Positions 30,044 to 35,734 of a stretch of 36,409 nucleotides of DNA are shown here, in pieces; positions within the stretch are counted from its first letter, which is position 1, and each line of letters begins with the position of its first letter. This DNA is from a virus: the IMG/VR virus record IMGVR_UViG_3300021963_008670, positions 1 through 36,409 of that record. One strand, 5' to 3'. Made by a program: the position numbers and the translations under genes. The notes beneath the pieces were generated by a model. The model saw nothing but the letters and a program-made list of their open reading frames with translations, ran no database searches and was not told the DNA's origin.

Positions 30044-30069
30044 CTTTCTGTTTCATATAAGAAGCAGAA
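30018..30069 (+). promoter_or_regulatory. palindrome and leader hairpin upstream of the Ala-rich secreted gene
   Basis: CATGTAAAATTACATG (30018-30033) is a perfect palindrome (CATGTAA/TTACATG) containing TGTAAAAT, a candidate extended -10. TTCTGTTTC (30046-30054) then pairs with GAAGCAGAA (30061-30069), one G-U, around ATATAA. AAGGAG follows as RBS for 30091. The element may include an operator. Confidence 0.45.
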
Positions 30070-30090
30070 GAAATAAGGAGAATAAATTAA

Positions 30091-31125
30091 ATGAACTCAT
30101 TTAAGAAAGTAACGCTAATCATCGCTGCAGCCCTGACTAGCACAATGCTTGTAACGCCAGCAGCTAACGCTAACGCTGGAACTGTCACCCTAACGGTGGC
30201 GGGAACTGCAGCAACAGGTGGAACAGTAGTAACAACTCCTGTATCACTACCAGTACCAGCAGATAACAGTGTAGATGCAGCAGATGCATTAAAGATTGCC
30301 GTAACAGGCGTAGACACTGGAACAGCAGTAACAGCAGTTGCAGTAAATGCAACACTTGTTCCTGCACTATCAGCAACTGGTGCAGCAGTAACAGCATCAT
30401 CTGGAACCTCAACGCTATCAATTGCAACAGGAACTGGAACATCAGCAGACTTTTATGTATATACTAAAAGTACAGCAGTAGGATCAGTATCGATTACTCG
30501 TGCTGGAACTACAACAGTTTATTATGTACAAGGTACCGCAGGTGCTTTGAACTCAATTACACTAACCGCTCCTGCATCAGCAGCAGCAGGTACATCGCAG
30601 GTCCTTAAGGTATCTGGATTTGACGTGTTTGGTAATCCAAAGGGTGGAGCCACAATTAATACTTTGGTTTCAAGTTCTGGAGTAGCACTAGCAACAGCGC
30701 TAACAACTGACACAGCATCAGCAACACTAGGAACAAAAGAGCAAACTCTAGCAATTCCTGCAACTGGTTCAGTAACAGTAGTTGCGTATGCAACAGTAGC
30801 AGCAGCCGTAACAGGTCTATCAGCACCAGTTGGTTCTGTAAGCGCTACAATTGTAGTTCGTGACATTGCAGCAGAACTTGCAGCAAAGAATGCGGAGCTA
30901 GCAACAGCTAATGCAGCACTTAAGGCAGCACAAGACGCTCTAGCAGCAGAACGTGCTGGACGTGCAGCAGATAAGGTTGCAGCAGATTCAGCAACAGTTA
31001 CCGCTAAGGTAGCATCTGATCTAGCAGCAGCAACTACAGCAGCAAAGTACAAGGCAGAATACAATGCCTTGGCAACAAAGTGGAACAAGAAGTTCCCTAA
31101 GTTGAAGGTTGCACTAAAGAAGTAG
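30091..31125 (+). CDS. Ala-rich secreted protein
   Basis: A 344-residue protein with signal peptide KKVTLIIAAALTSTMLVTPAANA (cleavage about residue 29). Residues about 30-250 are Ala/Thr/Val/Gly-rich beta-like, including NSITLTAPASAAAGTSQVLKVSGFDVFGNPKGGATI, which resembles an Ig-like bacterial surface domain. From about 257, ELAAKNAELATANAALKAAQDALAAE is a helical coiled coil, and the end is basic (KYKAEYNALATKWNKKFPKLKV). Strong RBS and its own terminator suggest high expression. It looks like a bacterial surface-layer or adhesion-type protein; whether virion or infected-cell protein is unknown. Confidence 0.85.
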   Translation: MNSFKKVTLIIAAALTSTMLVTPAANANAGTVTLTVAGTAATGGTVVTTPVSLPVPADNSVDAADALKIAVTGVDTGTAVTAVAVNATLVPALSATGAAVTASSGTSTLSIATGTGTSADFYVYTKSTAVGSVSITRAGTTTVYYVQGTAGALNSITLTAPASAAAGTSQVLKVSGFDVFGNPKGGATINTLVSSSGVALATALTTDTASATLGTKEQTLAIPATGSVTVVAYATVAAAVTGLSAPVGSVSATIVVRDIAAELAAKNAELATANAALKAAQDALAAERAGRAADKVAADSATVTAKVASDLAAATTAAKYKAEYNALATKWNKKFPKLKVALKK

Positions 31126-31131
31126 TTTATT

Positions 31132-31165
31132 AAAGGCTGGGGGTAATTCCCCAGCCTTTATTCTA
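31132..31165 (+). terminator. strong intrinsic terminator after the Ala-rich gene
   Basis: AAAGGCTGGGG (31132-31142) pairs perfectly over 11 bp with CCCCAGCCTTT (31149-31159) around GTAATT, then TTATTCT. The best terminator in the window. Confidence 0.9.
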
Positions 31166-31179
31166 ATAGAAGGAATTAA

Positions 31180-31311
31180 ATGACAAAAGAAGAAGAGCAG
31201 CAGGTGCGTGATAAGATAATTCAAAGTCTTTTAGCGCTTACTATACCTCCTACATGGACTCCTGAAGTAACACTAAGGTATATCATTAGCTATATTGGAA
31301 AAGAAAATTGA
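31180..31311 (+). CDS. 43-residue hypothetical protein
   Basis: Good RBS (AAGGAATTAA) and ATG. Sequence contains QQVRDKIIQSLLALTIPPTWTPEVTL and a final RYIISYIGKEN, probably helical. It overlaps the following oxygenase start (TTGA). May serve as translational lead-in; function unknown. Confidence 0.6.
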   Translation: MTKEEEQQVRDKIIQSLLALTIPPTWTPEVTLRYIISYIGKEN

Positions 31312-32027
31312 TCAAAACAATAGAAAATAAGATTTTTATCATAGAAGACTACATAAGCAGAGACACTTGTGATTTTTTATCAACATGTTTTGACTCTAAT
31401 ACGTCTCCTACAGATATAAGTGGCATAACTGGTGGTCCATCTTTTAGCAAAAAACTAATGGATTCTGGATCATCTGACGGACAAAATTATTTTAATTACT
31501 ATGAATCATCCACATATAATGTTGGTGTAGACATAATGGCGGGCCTTGCAGAAAGAACACAAGCAACAATATCAAATCATTATGAAAACGGATACTATTT
31601 AAAAAGTATGTTTTGGAGTAAAATGACTGAAGGCGGAAAAAATACTCTACACATGGACAATTGGTATGAAAACTTTAATAAAGAATTAAAGCCAAGACCC
31701 TACAACATGTATGATAGATCGGGTTTACTTTATTTAACAGATAACTATGAAGGCGGAGAAATATATTTTCCAGAACAAGACTTTAAAATAAAGCCAAAAG
31801 CTGGAACCTTTATATTTTTTGAAGGTAATATAGATGTGCCTCATGAAGTTTTAGAAGTAAAAAGTGGAATAAGATGCAATATTATATCTTTTTATGGGGA
31901 CTATAATTCCTTTACATTAGATACCAATAGTTCACAAGAAAACTATCCAATTCAAGAAGTTCAAAGCACAGTTGATAGCTTAAAAAATATAAAGGAGATA
32001 ATAGAAGAATATGACAGATTCGAATAA
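31308..32027 (+). CDS. 2OG-Fe(II) oxygenase (P4H-like)
   Basis: A 239-residue hydroxylase starting at TTG 31308. Iron ligands His115-Met-Asp117 (LHMDNW) and His179 (VPHEVLEV), Arg189 (SGIRCNI) for 2-oxoglutarate. NYEGGEIYFPEQDFKIKPKAG closely matches the oxygenase at 20445. The N-terminal IENKIFIIEDYISRDTCDFL is the usual P4H-like lead. It overlaps the DUF2061 gene by 17 nt. Substrate unknown. Confidence 0.9.
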   Translation: MIKTIENKIFIIEDYISRDTCDFLSTCFDSNTSPTDISGITGGPSFSKKLMDSGSSDGQNYFNYYESSTYNVGVDIMAGLAERTQATISNHYENGYYLKSMFWSKMTEGGKNTLHMDNWYENFNKELKPRPYNMYDRSGLLYLTDNYEGGEIYFPEQDFKIKPKAGTFIFFEGNIDVPHEVLEVKSGIRCNIISFYGDYNSFTLDTNSSQENYPIQEVQSTVDSLKNIKEIIEEYDRFE

Positions 32028-32214
32028 AAAAACACTAATCAAAACAATTAGCTGGGAAACATTTCATTTAGTTGGTGTTGCTGGCGTTATATATTTATTT
32101 ACTAGGGAGTGGGAGTACGCAAGCCTTGGAGCCCTTATCTACATAGGCTGGGAAGCAATTGGGTACTACATTCATGAAAGAGTGTGGGTTAAGTTTGGAA
32201 AGAAGATTAAGTAA
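32011..32214 (+). CDS. DUF2061 small membrane protein
   Basis: A 67-residue protein matching DUF2061: KTISWETFHLVGVAGVIYLFT, second span ASLGALIYIGWEAIGYY, and the diagnostic YYIHERVW near the C-terminus. Two transmembrane helices. Members are widespread in marine bacteria and phages, function unknown. One-base overlap with the next gene. Confidence 0.85.
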   Translation: MTDSNKKTLIKTISWETFHLVGVAGVIYLFTREWEYASLGALIYIGWEAIGYYIHERVWVKFGKKIK

Positions 32215-32360
32215 TGAGTAAACACTTAGACAAAATTAAAAAGGCTTTGGAGCAAAGAATTGCCGCAACGCCAAATGGTGCTGGATTTAAAAAGCCAGGA
32301 TCTATGAATAAAAAGAAAACAGGATATCGTGGTCAAAAGGCTAGAGGCCCATCTAAATAA
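32214..32360 (+). CDS. 48-residue basic protein
   Basis: Very basic (Lys/Arg-rich): HLDKIKKALEQRIAATPNG and MNKKKTGYRGQKARGPSK. Probably partly disordered, with possible nucleic-acid binding. Coupled to both neighbours by TAATG overlaps, which supports translation. No family recognised. Confidence 0.65.
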   Translation: MSKHLDKIKKALEQRIAATPNGAGFKKPGSMNKKKTGYRGQKARGPSK

Positions 32361-32482
32361 TGCTTAGCGACATATGTGAATGGAACGGCTGTGGGAAAAA
32401 GGCAACTAGGATTGCTGCTAAGCCTGAAGGAATGATTATAGATATTTGTGATGAATGCTGGCATCAGCATTATAGGTCTTAA
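32360..32482 (+). CDS. 40-residue zinc-ribbon microprotein
   Basis: ICEWNGCGKKA and IDICDECWHQHY give C-x4-C ... C-x2-C-x-x-H, enough for one zinc site in a 40-residue chain. Starts in a TAATG overlap. A candidate regulator or RNA-binding microprotein. Confidence 0.6.
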   Translation: MLSDICEWNGCGKKATRIAAKPEGMIIDICDECWHQHYRS

Positions 32483-32494
32483 TCAACTAAATGC

Positions 32495-32529
32495 TATAAT
32501 AGGTGGATGGATGGATTTCTAGACCCATC
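32495..32529 (+). promoter_or_regulatory. promoter and leader stem of the microprotein unit
   Basis: TATAAT (32495-32500) after the stop of the previous gene. GATGG (32510-32514) can pair with CCATC (32525-32529) near the predicted transcript start. TATAGGAGAA forms the RBS before ATG 32559. Confidence 0.5.
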
Positions 32530-32558
32530 TAAATACAATAACCTATAGGAGAAATAAA

Positions 32559-32705
32559 ATGTCAGACGGATTAAATTTAGACGGCTTCAACACAGTTAAG
32601 CCAGGAGCAACAAACAACTTAGGAGAGCAGTACGCTGCAGATCCAAAGGCTGCATTCCCATCAACAGATGTATCAAATCAAGCTTCAGCACAGGGCCCAA
32701 AGTAA
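32559..32705 (+). CDS. 48-residue Ala/Pro/Asn-rich protein
   Basis: Starts after TATAGGAGAAATAAA. Sequence contains LDGFNTVKPGATNNLGEQYAADPKAAFPSTDVSN and ends QASAQGPK. Low hydrophobicity, probably disordered. First of a run of microproteins from a dedicated promoter. Function unknown. Confidence 0.6.
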   Translation: MSDGLNLDGFNTVKPGATNNLGEQYAADPKAAFPSTDVSNQASAQGPK

Positions 32706-32707
32706 AA

Positions 32708-32866
32708 ATGGATCTTGACAATAAGGAAGAATCTGCTGCTCCAGTAGTAGCAGAACCTATCAAGCCAGCAGCGCCAAAAGCTTCAGTTAAATCTGGATCT
32801 GAGTGCACAAGAGACACAAGAGGCGAAGATGCTTGTGCAGTAAAAGATTGTGAGAACTGCAACTAA
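32708..32866 (+). CDS. 52-residue Cys-rich microprotein
   Basis: An acidic/Ala-Pro-rich N-terminal half (EESAAPVVAEPIKPAAPKA) and a Cys cluster SECTRDTRGEDACAVKDCENCN with four Cys (C-x9-C-x4-C-x2-C), a possible metal or disulfide site. Its TAA overlaps the next ATG. Confidence 0.6.
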   Translation: MDLDNKEESAAPVVAEPIKPAAPKASVKSGSECTRDTRGEDACAVKDCENCN

Positions 32867-33015
32867 TGTGTTACGAATGCGGATGTGAAACTGTAGGAAG
32901 CACACTTGGAGCTACTCCAATTGCAATGACAGATGTATCAAGAGATGGTGAAGCAGGCTTAAATTTAAGCATGACTTCAACACCAGAGCAGACAAGACAA
33001 TTCATTAATGAGTAA
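32866..33015 (+). CDS. 49-residue Cys-rich microprotein
   Basis: Begins MCYECGCET with three Cys in seven residues (C-x2-C-x-C), then a polar tail (SRDGEAGLNLSMTSTPEQT). The N-terminal position of the Cys cluster recalls the small protein at 33264 (MCKSCGNC). Possibly a metal- or Fe-S-binding peptide. Overlaps the next gene by 8 nt. Confidence 0.6.
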   Translation: MCYECGCETVGSTLGATPIAMTDVSRDGEAGLNLSMTSTPEQTRQFINE

Positions 33016-33208
33016 TTTTAAAAAAGATGATGGAACTGGAATGTCTCCTCCACCAAATTCTACTCCTTCGGGAGCAGTAACAAGTAGAGAAGCTACTAGA
33101 AAACAACCAAGACAAGGTTTAAAAGTAGATACAAACAGACACGGTATACGTAGAGAAACTTCTTTAGTACCAAAAGAGCCAAGAAAAACTCGGCCTAAAA
33201 AAGTATAA
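33008..33208 (+). CDS. 66-residue basic disordered protein
   Basis: Pro/Ser/Thr and Lys/Arg-rich (GMSPPPNSTPSGAVTSREATRKQPRQG, ending RKTRPKKV) with no hydrophobic core. Likely nucleic-acid binding or a structural linker. Ends just before a strong terminator. Confidence 0.6.
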   Translation: MSNFKKDDGTGMSPPPNSTPSGAVTSREATRKQPRQGLKVDTNRHGIRRETSLVPKEPRKTRPKKV

Positions 33209-33219
33209 TACATAAAGTT

Positions 33220-33252
33220 ATTCCCCCCTACAAACTAGGGGGGAATTTCATA
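33220..33252 (+). terminator. intrinsic terminator
   Basis: ATTCCCCCCTA (33220-33230) and TAGGGGGGAAT (33236-33246) pair perfectly over 11 bp around loop CAAAC, followed by TTTCATATT. Ends the microprotein unit. Confidence 0.85.
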
Positions 33253-33263
33253 TTAAGGTAATT

Positions 33264-33356
33264 ATGTGTAAAAGTTGTGGTAATTGTTCTAAGGAACATA
33301 ACGGAAGAACAATAGATGACTCTATAGATGAGTCAGAAGACAGTATATTTATTTAA
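33264..33356 (+). CDS. 30-residue CxxCxxC microprotein
   Basis: MCKSCGNCSKEHNG then an acidic tail (DDSIDESEDS). Three Cys and one His near the start may bind metal. RBS TAAGG lies upstream. Its stop overlaps the end of the convergent minus-strand gene. Confidence 0.5.
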   Translation: MCKSCGNCSKEHNGRTIDDSIDESEDSIFI

Positions 33357-33649
33357 TCTTTTTTAGTAACTGCTTGTTCAATTCTATCAATTGAATCACG
33401 AAGCGATGATCCGCCGTTATTAAATAGCTCAGCTTTTATTGTTGCAAGCTCGATATCTATTTTATTAAAATGTGCTTGGCCCTCATTAAGTCTTTGAGTT
33501 ATTCCTGGCTTATCTTCTGATCCATACCAGTCTTCTATGAACTTAAACCATGTCCCAAAAAGCTTAAAAACCTTAGTAAACAGATATCCCATTGCAGAAG
33601 CGGCTGCACCGATCAAAACAATCCATTGCAAAGGGTTAAGGTTATTCAT
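33353..33649 (-). CDS. membrane-anchored coiled-coil protein (actinophage DUF2746-like)
   Basis: A 98-residue minus-strand protein. N-terminal hydrophobic span WIVLIGAAASAMGYLF, then a helical region with KFIEDWYG, RLNEGQAHFNKIDIELATIKAEL and the C-terminal NNGGSSLRDSIDRIEQAV. The last motif (N-G-G-S-S-L-R-D) is typical of small actinophage membrane proteins sometimes called DUF2746 or holin-like. The ATG at 33649 is preferred to the in-frame TTG at 33667. Confidence 0.75.
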   Translation of the reverse strand: MNNLNPLQWIVLIGAAASAMGYLFTKVFKLFGTWFKFIEDWYGSEDKPGITQRLNEGQAHFNKIDIELATIKAELFNNGGSSLRDSIDRIEQAVTKKD

Positions 33650-33658
33650 AATAAATCT

Positions 33659-33687
33659 ATTATACAATCGTAGTTTACTAAATGCAA
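33659..33687 (-). promoter_or_regulatory. minus-strand promoter of membrane protein
   Basis: On the minus strand: TTGCAT (33687-33682), 17-nt spacer, TATAAT (33664-33659), then 9 nt to the ATG at 33649. The leader would be only two or three bases. Confidence 0.6.
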
Positions 33688-33717
33688 TTGACTAAGCCAA
33701 GTTAATCAGAATTATGG

Positions 33718-33746
33718 TTGACAGGAACTACAATAAATTATATACT
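33718..33746 (+). promoter_or_regulatory. promoter of SpeD unit, predicted leaderless
   Basis: Consensus TTGACA (33718-33723), 17-nt spacer, TATACT (33741-33746), then six bases (TAAGAC) to ATG 33753. Confidence 0.75.
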
Positions 33747-33752
33747 TAAGAC

Positions 33753-33926
33753 ATGATAAGAATAGTTGAGAGAGTTGTGTGTTTATTTAAAGGGCACAAT
33801 ATTAAGTTTGCTGGATCCTGCCCATACACACAGGCTTCATATAACATCTGTTTAAGATGCACTAAGATGTTTCCCAAGATTCAAGACTTTGATCTTGTAG
33901 AAGATATAGATAAGGAAGACCTGTGA
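33753..33926 (+). CDS. 57-residue zinc-ribbon protein
   Basis: GHNIKFAGSCPYTQASYNICLRCTKMF offers His and C ... CxxC ligands, and the C-terminal tail is acidic (LVEDIDKEDL). First gene of the SpeD-CDGSH unit, from a consensus promoter. Coupled to the next start by GTGA. Role unknown. Confidence 0.65.
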   Translation: MIRIVERVVCLFKGHNIKFAGSCPYTQASYNICLRCTKMFPKIQDFDLVEDIDKEDL

Positions 33927-34309
33927 TATATCATAAGCATTTATTAATAAACGCTAAAGTTAACTCACCAATTAGAACAGAAGAAGAAGGCGTGGCATTC
34001 CTACAGAATTTGGTAGAAAGAATTGATATGAAAATTATCAAAGGACCGTTTGCCAAGTTTGTAGATAATGACTCAGAGGGAAACTCTGGGTTAACAGCAA
34101 TAGTCATGATAGAGACAAGCCACATTGCTTTTCACATATGGGATCAAGTAAACCCAGGATTGTTGCAGTTTGACCTATACACATGCGGTAAGCTAGAGTT
34201 AGAAAAGGTTATAGGATTAATTAAAGAAAGATTTGATATTGTTTCTATGGACTATGTATTGTTTGATAGAGAAAACGGGTTTGTTGTAGAAAAGCAGGGA
34301 GCCCTATAA
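33923..34309 (+). CDS. SpeD-like pyruvoyl-dependent decarboxylase (AdoMetDC family)
   Basis: A 128-residue protein starting at GTG. IETSHIAFHIWDQ carries the cleavage-site Ser (Ser66) and His71 of bacterial S-adenosylmethionine decarboxylase, and DLYTCGK has the catalytic Cys (Cys88). Length agrees with class 1B proenzymes that self-cleave to make the pyruvoyl group. The usual E-S-H is T-S-H here. AdoMetDC supplies aminopropyl donor for spermidine; some phage SpeD relatives have been reported to act on arginine or ornithine instead. No spermidine synthase lies in the window. Confidence 0.85.
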   Translation: MIYHKHLLINAKVNSPIRTEEEGVAFLQNLVERIDMKIIKGPFAKFVDNDSEGNSGLTAIVMIETSHIAFHIWDQVNPGLLQFDLYTCGKLELEKVIGLIKERFDIVSMDYVLFDRENGFVVEKQGAL

Positions 34310-34446
34310 TGCCAGCCATGTGCCACTGTAATATGTCTAGGAATTACCCATTTTGTGATAGCAGTCACAAAAAGATACGTTCTGCTGGAACAGTAGATCC
34401 AAAGCAGGCAGATAGTTTTGATAAGCCTGAAGAAACAGTAGACTAA
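34309..34446 (+). CDS. 45-residue CDGSH-type iron-sulfur protein
   Basis: The N-terminal segment CHCNMSRNYPFCDSSH matches the CDGSH pattern C-x-C-x2-S-x3-P-x-C-D-x-S-H with Gly replaced by Ser. Cys5, Cys7, Cys16 and His20 would bind a labile 2Fe-2S cluster. CDGSH proteins transfer clusters or sense redox state. Only one motif, so a dimer would be needed for the usual fold. Coupled to speD by TAATG. Confidence 0.85.
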   Translation: MPAMCHCNMSRNYPFCDSSHKKIRSAGTVDPKQADSFDKPEETVD

Positions 34447-34461
34447 AAGCTTTAGATGCTG

Positions 34462-34487
34462 TATAATGATATTGTGCCGACGGGTAC
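34462..34487 (+). promoter_or_regulatory. promoter with +1 hairpin for the 62-aa gene
   Basis: TATAAT (34462-34467), with a weak -35 TAGACT (34439-34444) at 17 nt. GTGCC (34474-34478) pairs with GGTAC (34483-34487; one G-U) around GACG, beginning at about +1. RBS AAGGAGA precedes ATG 34517. Confidence 0.6.
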
Positions 34488-34516
34488 AAAATCCAATTAC
34501 GTAATAAGGAGATACA

Positions 34517-34705
34517 ATGAGCGTTGCAGATACATTTGAAGACAACCTAGGAACCTGGGAAGTAGACTCATCTAATGAAAGATTTGTTAGAAAAGATTCA
34601 GAAGGAACACAAAATGGAGAAGCTCCATTTGAGTGGGTTGAACAAGACACACAGGGAGCACCTGAGTGGTTTAAGGATAAGTTAGCTGAGCTAAACGCAG
34701 AATAA
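34517..34705 (+). CDS. 62-residue acidic protein
   Basis: An acidic, Trp-containing protein (DTFEDNLGTWEVDSSNERFV ... PFEWVEQDTQGAPEWFKDKL) with strong RBS and its own promoter and terminator. A single-gene unit, so possibly highly expressed. No family recognised. Confidence 0.7.
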   Translation: MSVADTFEDNLGTWEVDSSNERFVRKDSEGTQNGEAPFEWVEQDTQGAPEWFKDKLAELNAE

Positions 34706-34716
34706 CTATTTACAAT

Positions 34717-34760
34717 AAGCGCCCTATATAGTATTATATACTTATAGGGCGCTTTACTTT
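34717..34760 (+). terminator. strong intrinsic terminator
   Basis: AAGCGCCCTATA (34717-34728) pairs with TATAGGGCGCTT (34743-34754), 12 bp, with a self-complementary loop TAGTATTATATACT, followed by TACTTT. Confidence 0.9.
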
Positions 34761-34773
34761 ATACAGGAGAAGA

Positions 34774-35220
34774 ATGAATAAAACACCATCAGTTCATAAA
34801 GAAATGATCTTTAAGTTATACGATCAAGGCATGTCATATAGTGAGATTCAAGAACAATTAGGGTGTGCTAAAAGCACAATATCTTATCATATTGGTAAAG
34901 GTCAAAAAGAGAAAACCCACAACAGAAAAAAGCAGAGCAGGCACCGTGTTGCAGCATATGTAAGAAAAGCTAAGCAAGGAAAGAAATGTGTTGTTTGTAG
35001 AGAAGATTATCCTTATTGGAAGATGGAGTTTGACCATTTGCCTCAATATAAAAAGTTGTTTACAATTGGTGGCAACGGCGCCAGAGATAAGTCCTTGGAG
35101 CAGATCCAGGCAGAAATGGATAAGTGTGAAATAGTTTGCAGAAATTGTCATGCTGATCGCACATATTGGAGACAACTTAAAAATGGAGAGTATGATGATA
35201 CTATATCTTATTATGAATAA
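34774..35220 (+). CDS. HNH endonuclease with N-terminal helix-turn-helix
   Basis: A 148-residue protein. N-terminal HTH (GMSYSEIQEQLGCAKSTISYHI). HNH core: CVVCREDY, FDHLPQYKK (H of the first HNH motif), and CEIVCRNCHADRT with Cys pair and final His. Zinc is probably held by CVVC and CRNC. Typical of free-standing phage homing-type endonucleases; it could also nick host DNA. RBS AGGAGAAG upstream. Confidence 0.88.
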   Translation: MNKTPSVHKEMIFKLYDQGMSYSEIQEQLGCAKSTISYHIGKGQKEKTHNRKKQSRHRVAAYVRKAKQGKKCVVCREDYPYWKMEFDHLPQYKKLFTIGGNGARDKSLEQIQAEMDKCEIVCRNCHADRTYWRQLKNGEYDDTISYYE

Positions 35221-35287
35221 TATTGGTCGCAATTAGTGCGGCGAAAAGTAGAAGCCCATTGACGGTCCCCGTCAGATATAGTATACT
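35216..35287 (+). promoter_or_regulatory. duplicated promoter with palindrome in spacer, copy 1
   Basis: AATATTGGTCGCAATTAGTG, then CGGCG, GTAGAAGCCCATTGACGG, with -35 TTGACG (35259-35264) and -10 TATACT (35282-35287), 17-nt spacer, and ATG 6 nt after. TGACGG-TCC-CCGTCA is an inverted repeat overlapping the -35. Strongly similar to the region at 36134. Confidence 0.7.
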
Positions 35288-35293
35288 AACTAT

Positions 35294-35572
35294 ATGCTAT
35301 ATGAATTAGTAGAAAGATACATTATGCGTCCTAAGCGCCTTAGAGAAGCAATTCAAGCGGTTGTTCATGATAACGATGAATTACTACGAATTCTTAAACA
35401 ACATGAAGAAGAAGGACCAACTAATCTAACATGGTCTGAAGGCGATACTTGGTATGGCTGGACATATAATAGTAACGCCAAGCGTTACTACTTTGATGAT
35501 ATTGGAAACAAATCTTTAATGGGCTTATGGGAAGATCAATGGCTCAGAGAAGCAGATGACAATAACGGTTAG
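35294..35572 (+). CDS. 92-residue hypothetical protein
   Basis: Acidic/Trp-rich; contains LRILKQHEEEGPTNLTWSEGDTWYGWTYNS and YYFDDIGNKSLMGLWEDQWLREAD. Leaderless from the duplicated promoter. Predicted helical N-terminus and beta C-terminal half. A perfect 8-bp inverted repeat in the DNA (35471-35489) lies within the coding region. No family recognised. Confidence 0.65.
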   Translation: MLYELVERYIMRPKRLREAIQAVVHDNDELLRILKQHEEEGPTNLTWSEGDTWYGWTYNSNAKRYYFDDIGNKSLMGLWEDQWLREADDNNG

Positions 35573-35714
35573 CGCTTATTGCATTTTATGCCAAAAAAAT
35601 GTGGTGGGGAAGCTAAATGAGATAGTAGTCCTTGAGTCAGGTAAATGGCTCCATATAGGAGAATGCCCTGATTGTTGCTATCAGATCAAAAGGATCATGA
35701 AACAAGAAAATTAA
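35556..35714 (+). CDS. 52-residue zinc-ribbon protein
   Basis: AYCILCQKN and GECPDCCYQIK form CxxC ... CxxC with a beta segment between (NEIVVLESGKWLHI). Overlaps the upstream gene by 17 nt. Classic rubredoxin-like zinc-ribbon layout; likely nucleic-acid or protein binding. Confidence 0.65.
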   Translation: MTITVSAYCILCQKNVVGKLNEIVVLESGKWLHIGECPDCCYQIKRIMKQEN

Positions 35715-35722
35715 AGAAATGC

Positions 35723-35728
35723 TATAAT
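35723..35728 (+). promoter_or_regulatory. -10 box, predicted leaderless
   Basis: TATAAT, six bases (CAGATT), then ATG 35735. Starts 8 nt after the previous stop. No clear -35. Confidence 0.6.
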
Positions 35729-35734
35729 CAGATT

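Noticed and set aside
30522-31088. 188-residue minus-strand open frame
   Set aside because: Shadow of the Ala-rich coding gene on the plus strand; composition artefact without start signals.
34252-34650. 132-residue minus-strand frame across speD, CDGSH and the 62-aa gene
   Set aside because: Spans a promoter and three well-supported plus-strand genes; no motif or RBS.
35465-35489. TATAAT followed by a perfect inverted repeat AGTAACGC-CAA-GCGTTACT inside the 35294 gene
   Set aside because: Looks like the hairpin promoter class, but lies within coding sequence with no RBS-led gene at the expected distance; the zinc-ribbon at 35556 is coupled by overlap.
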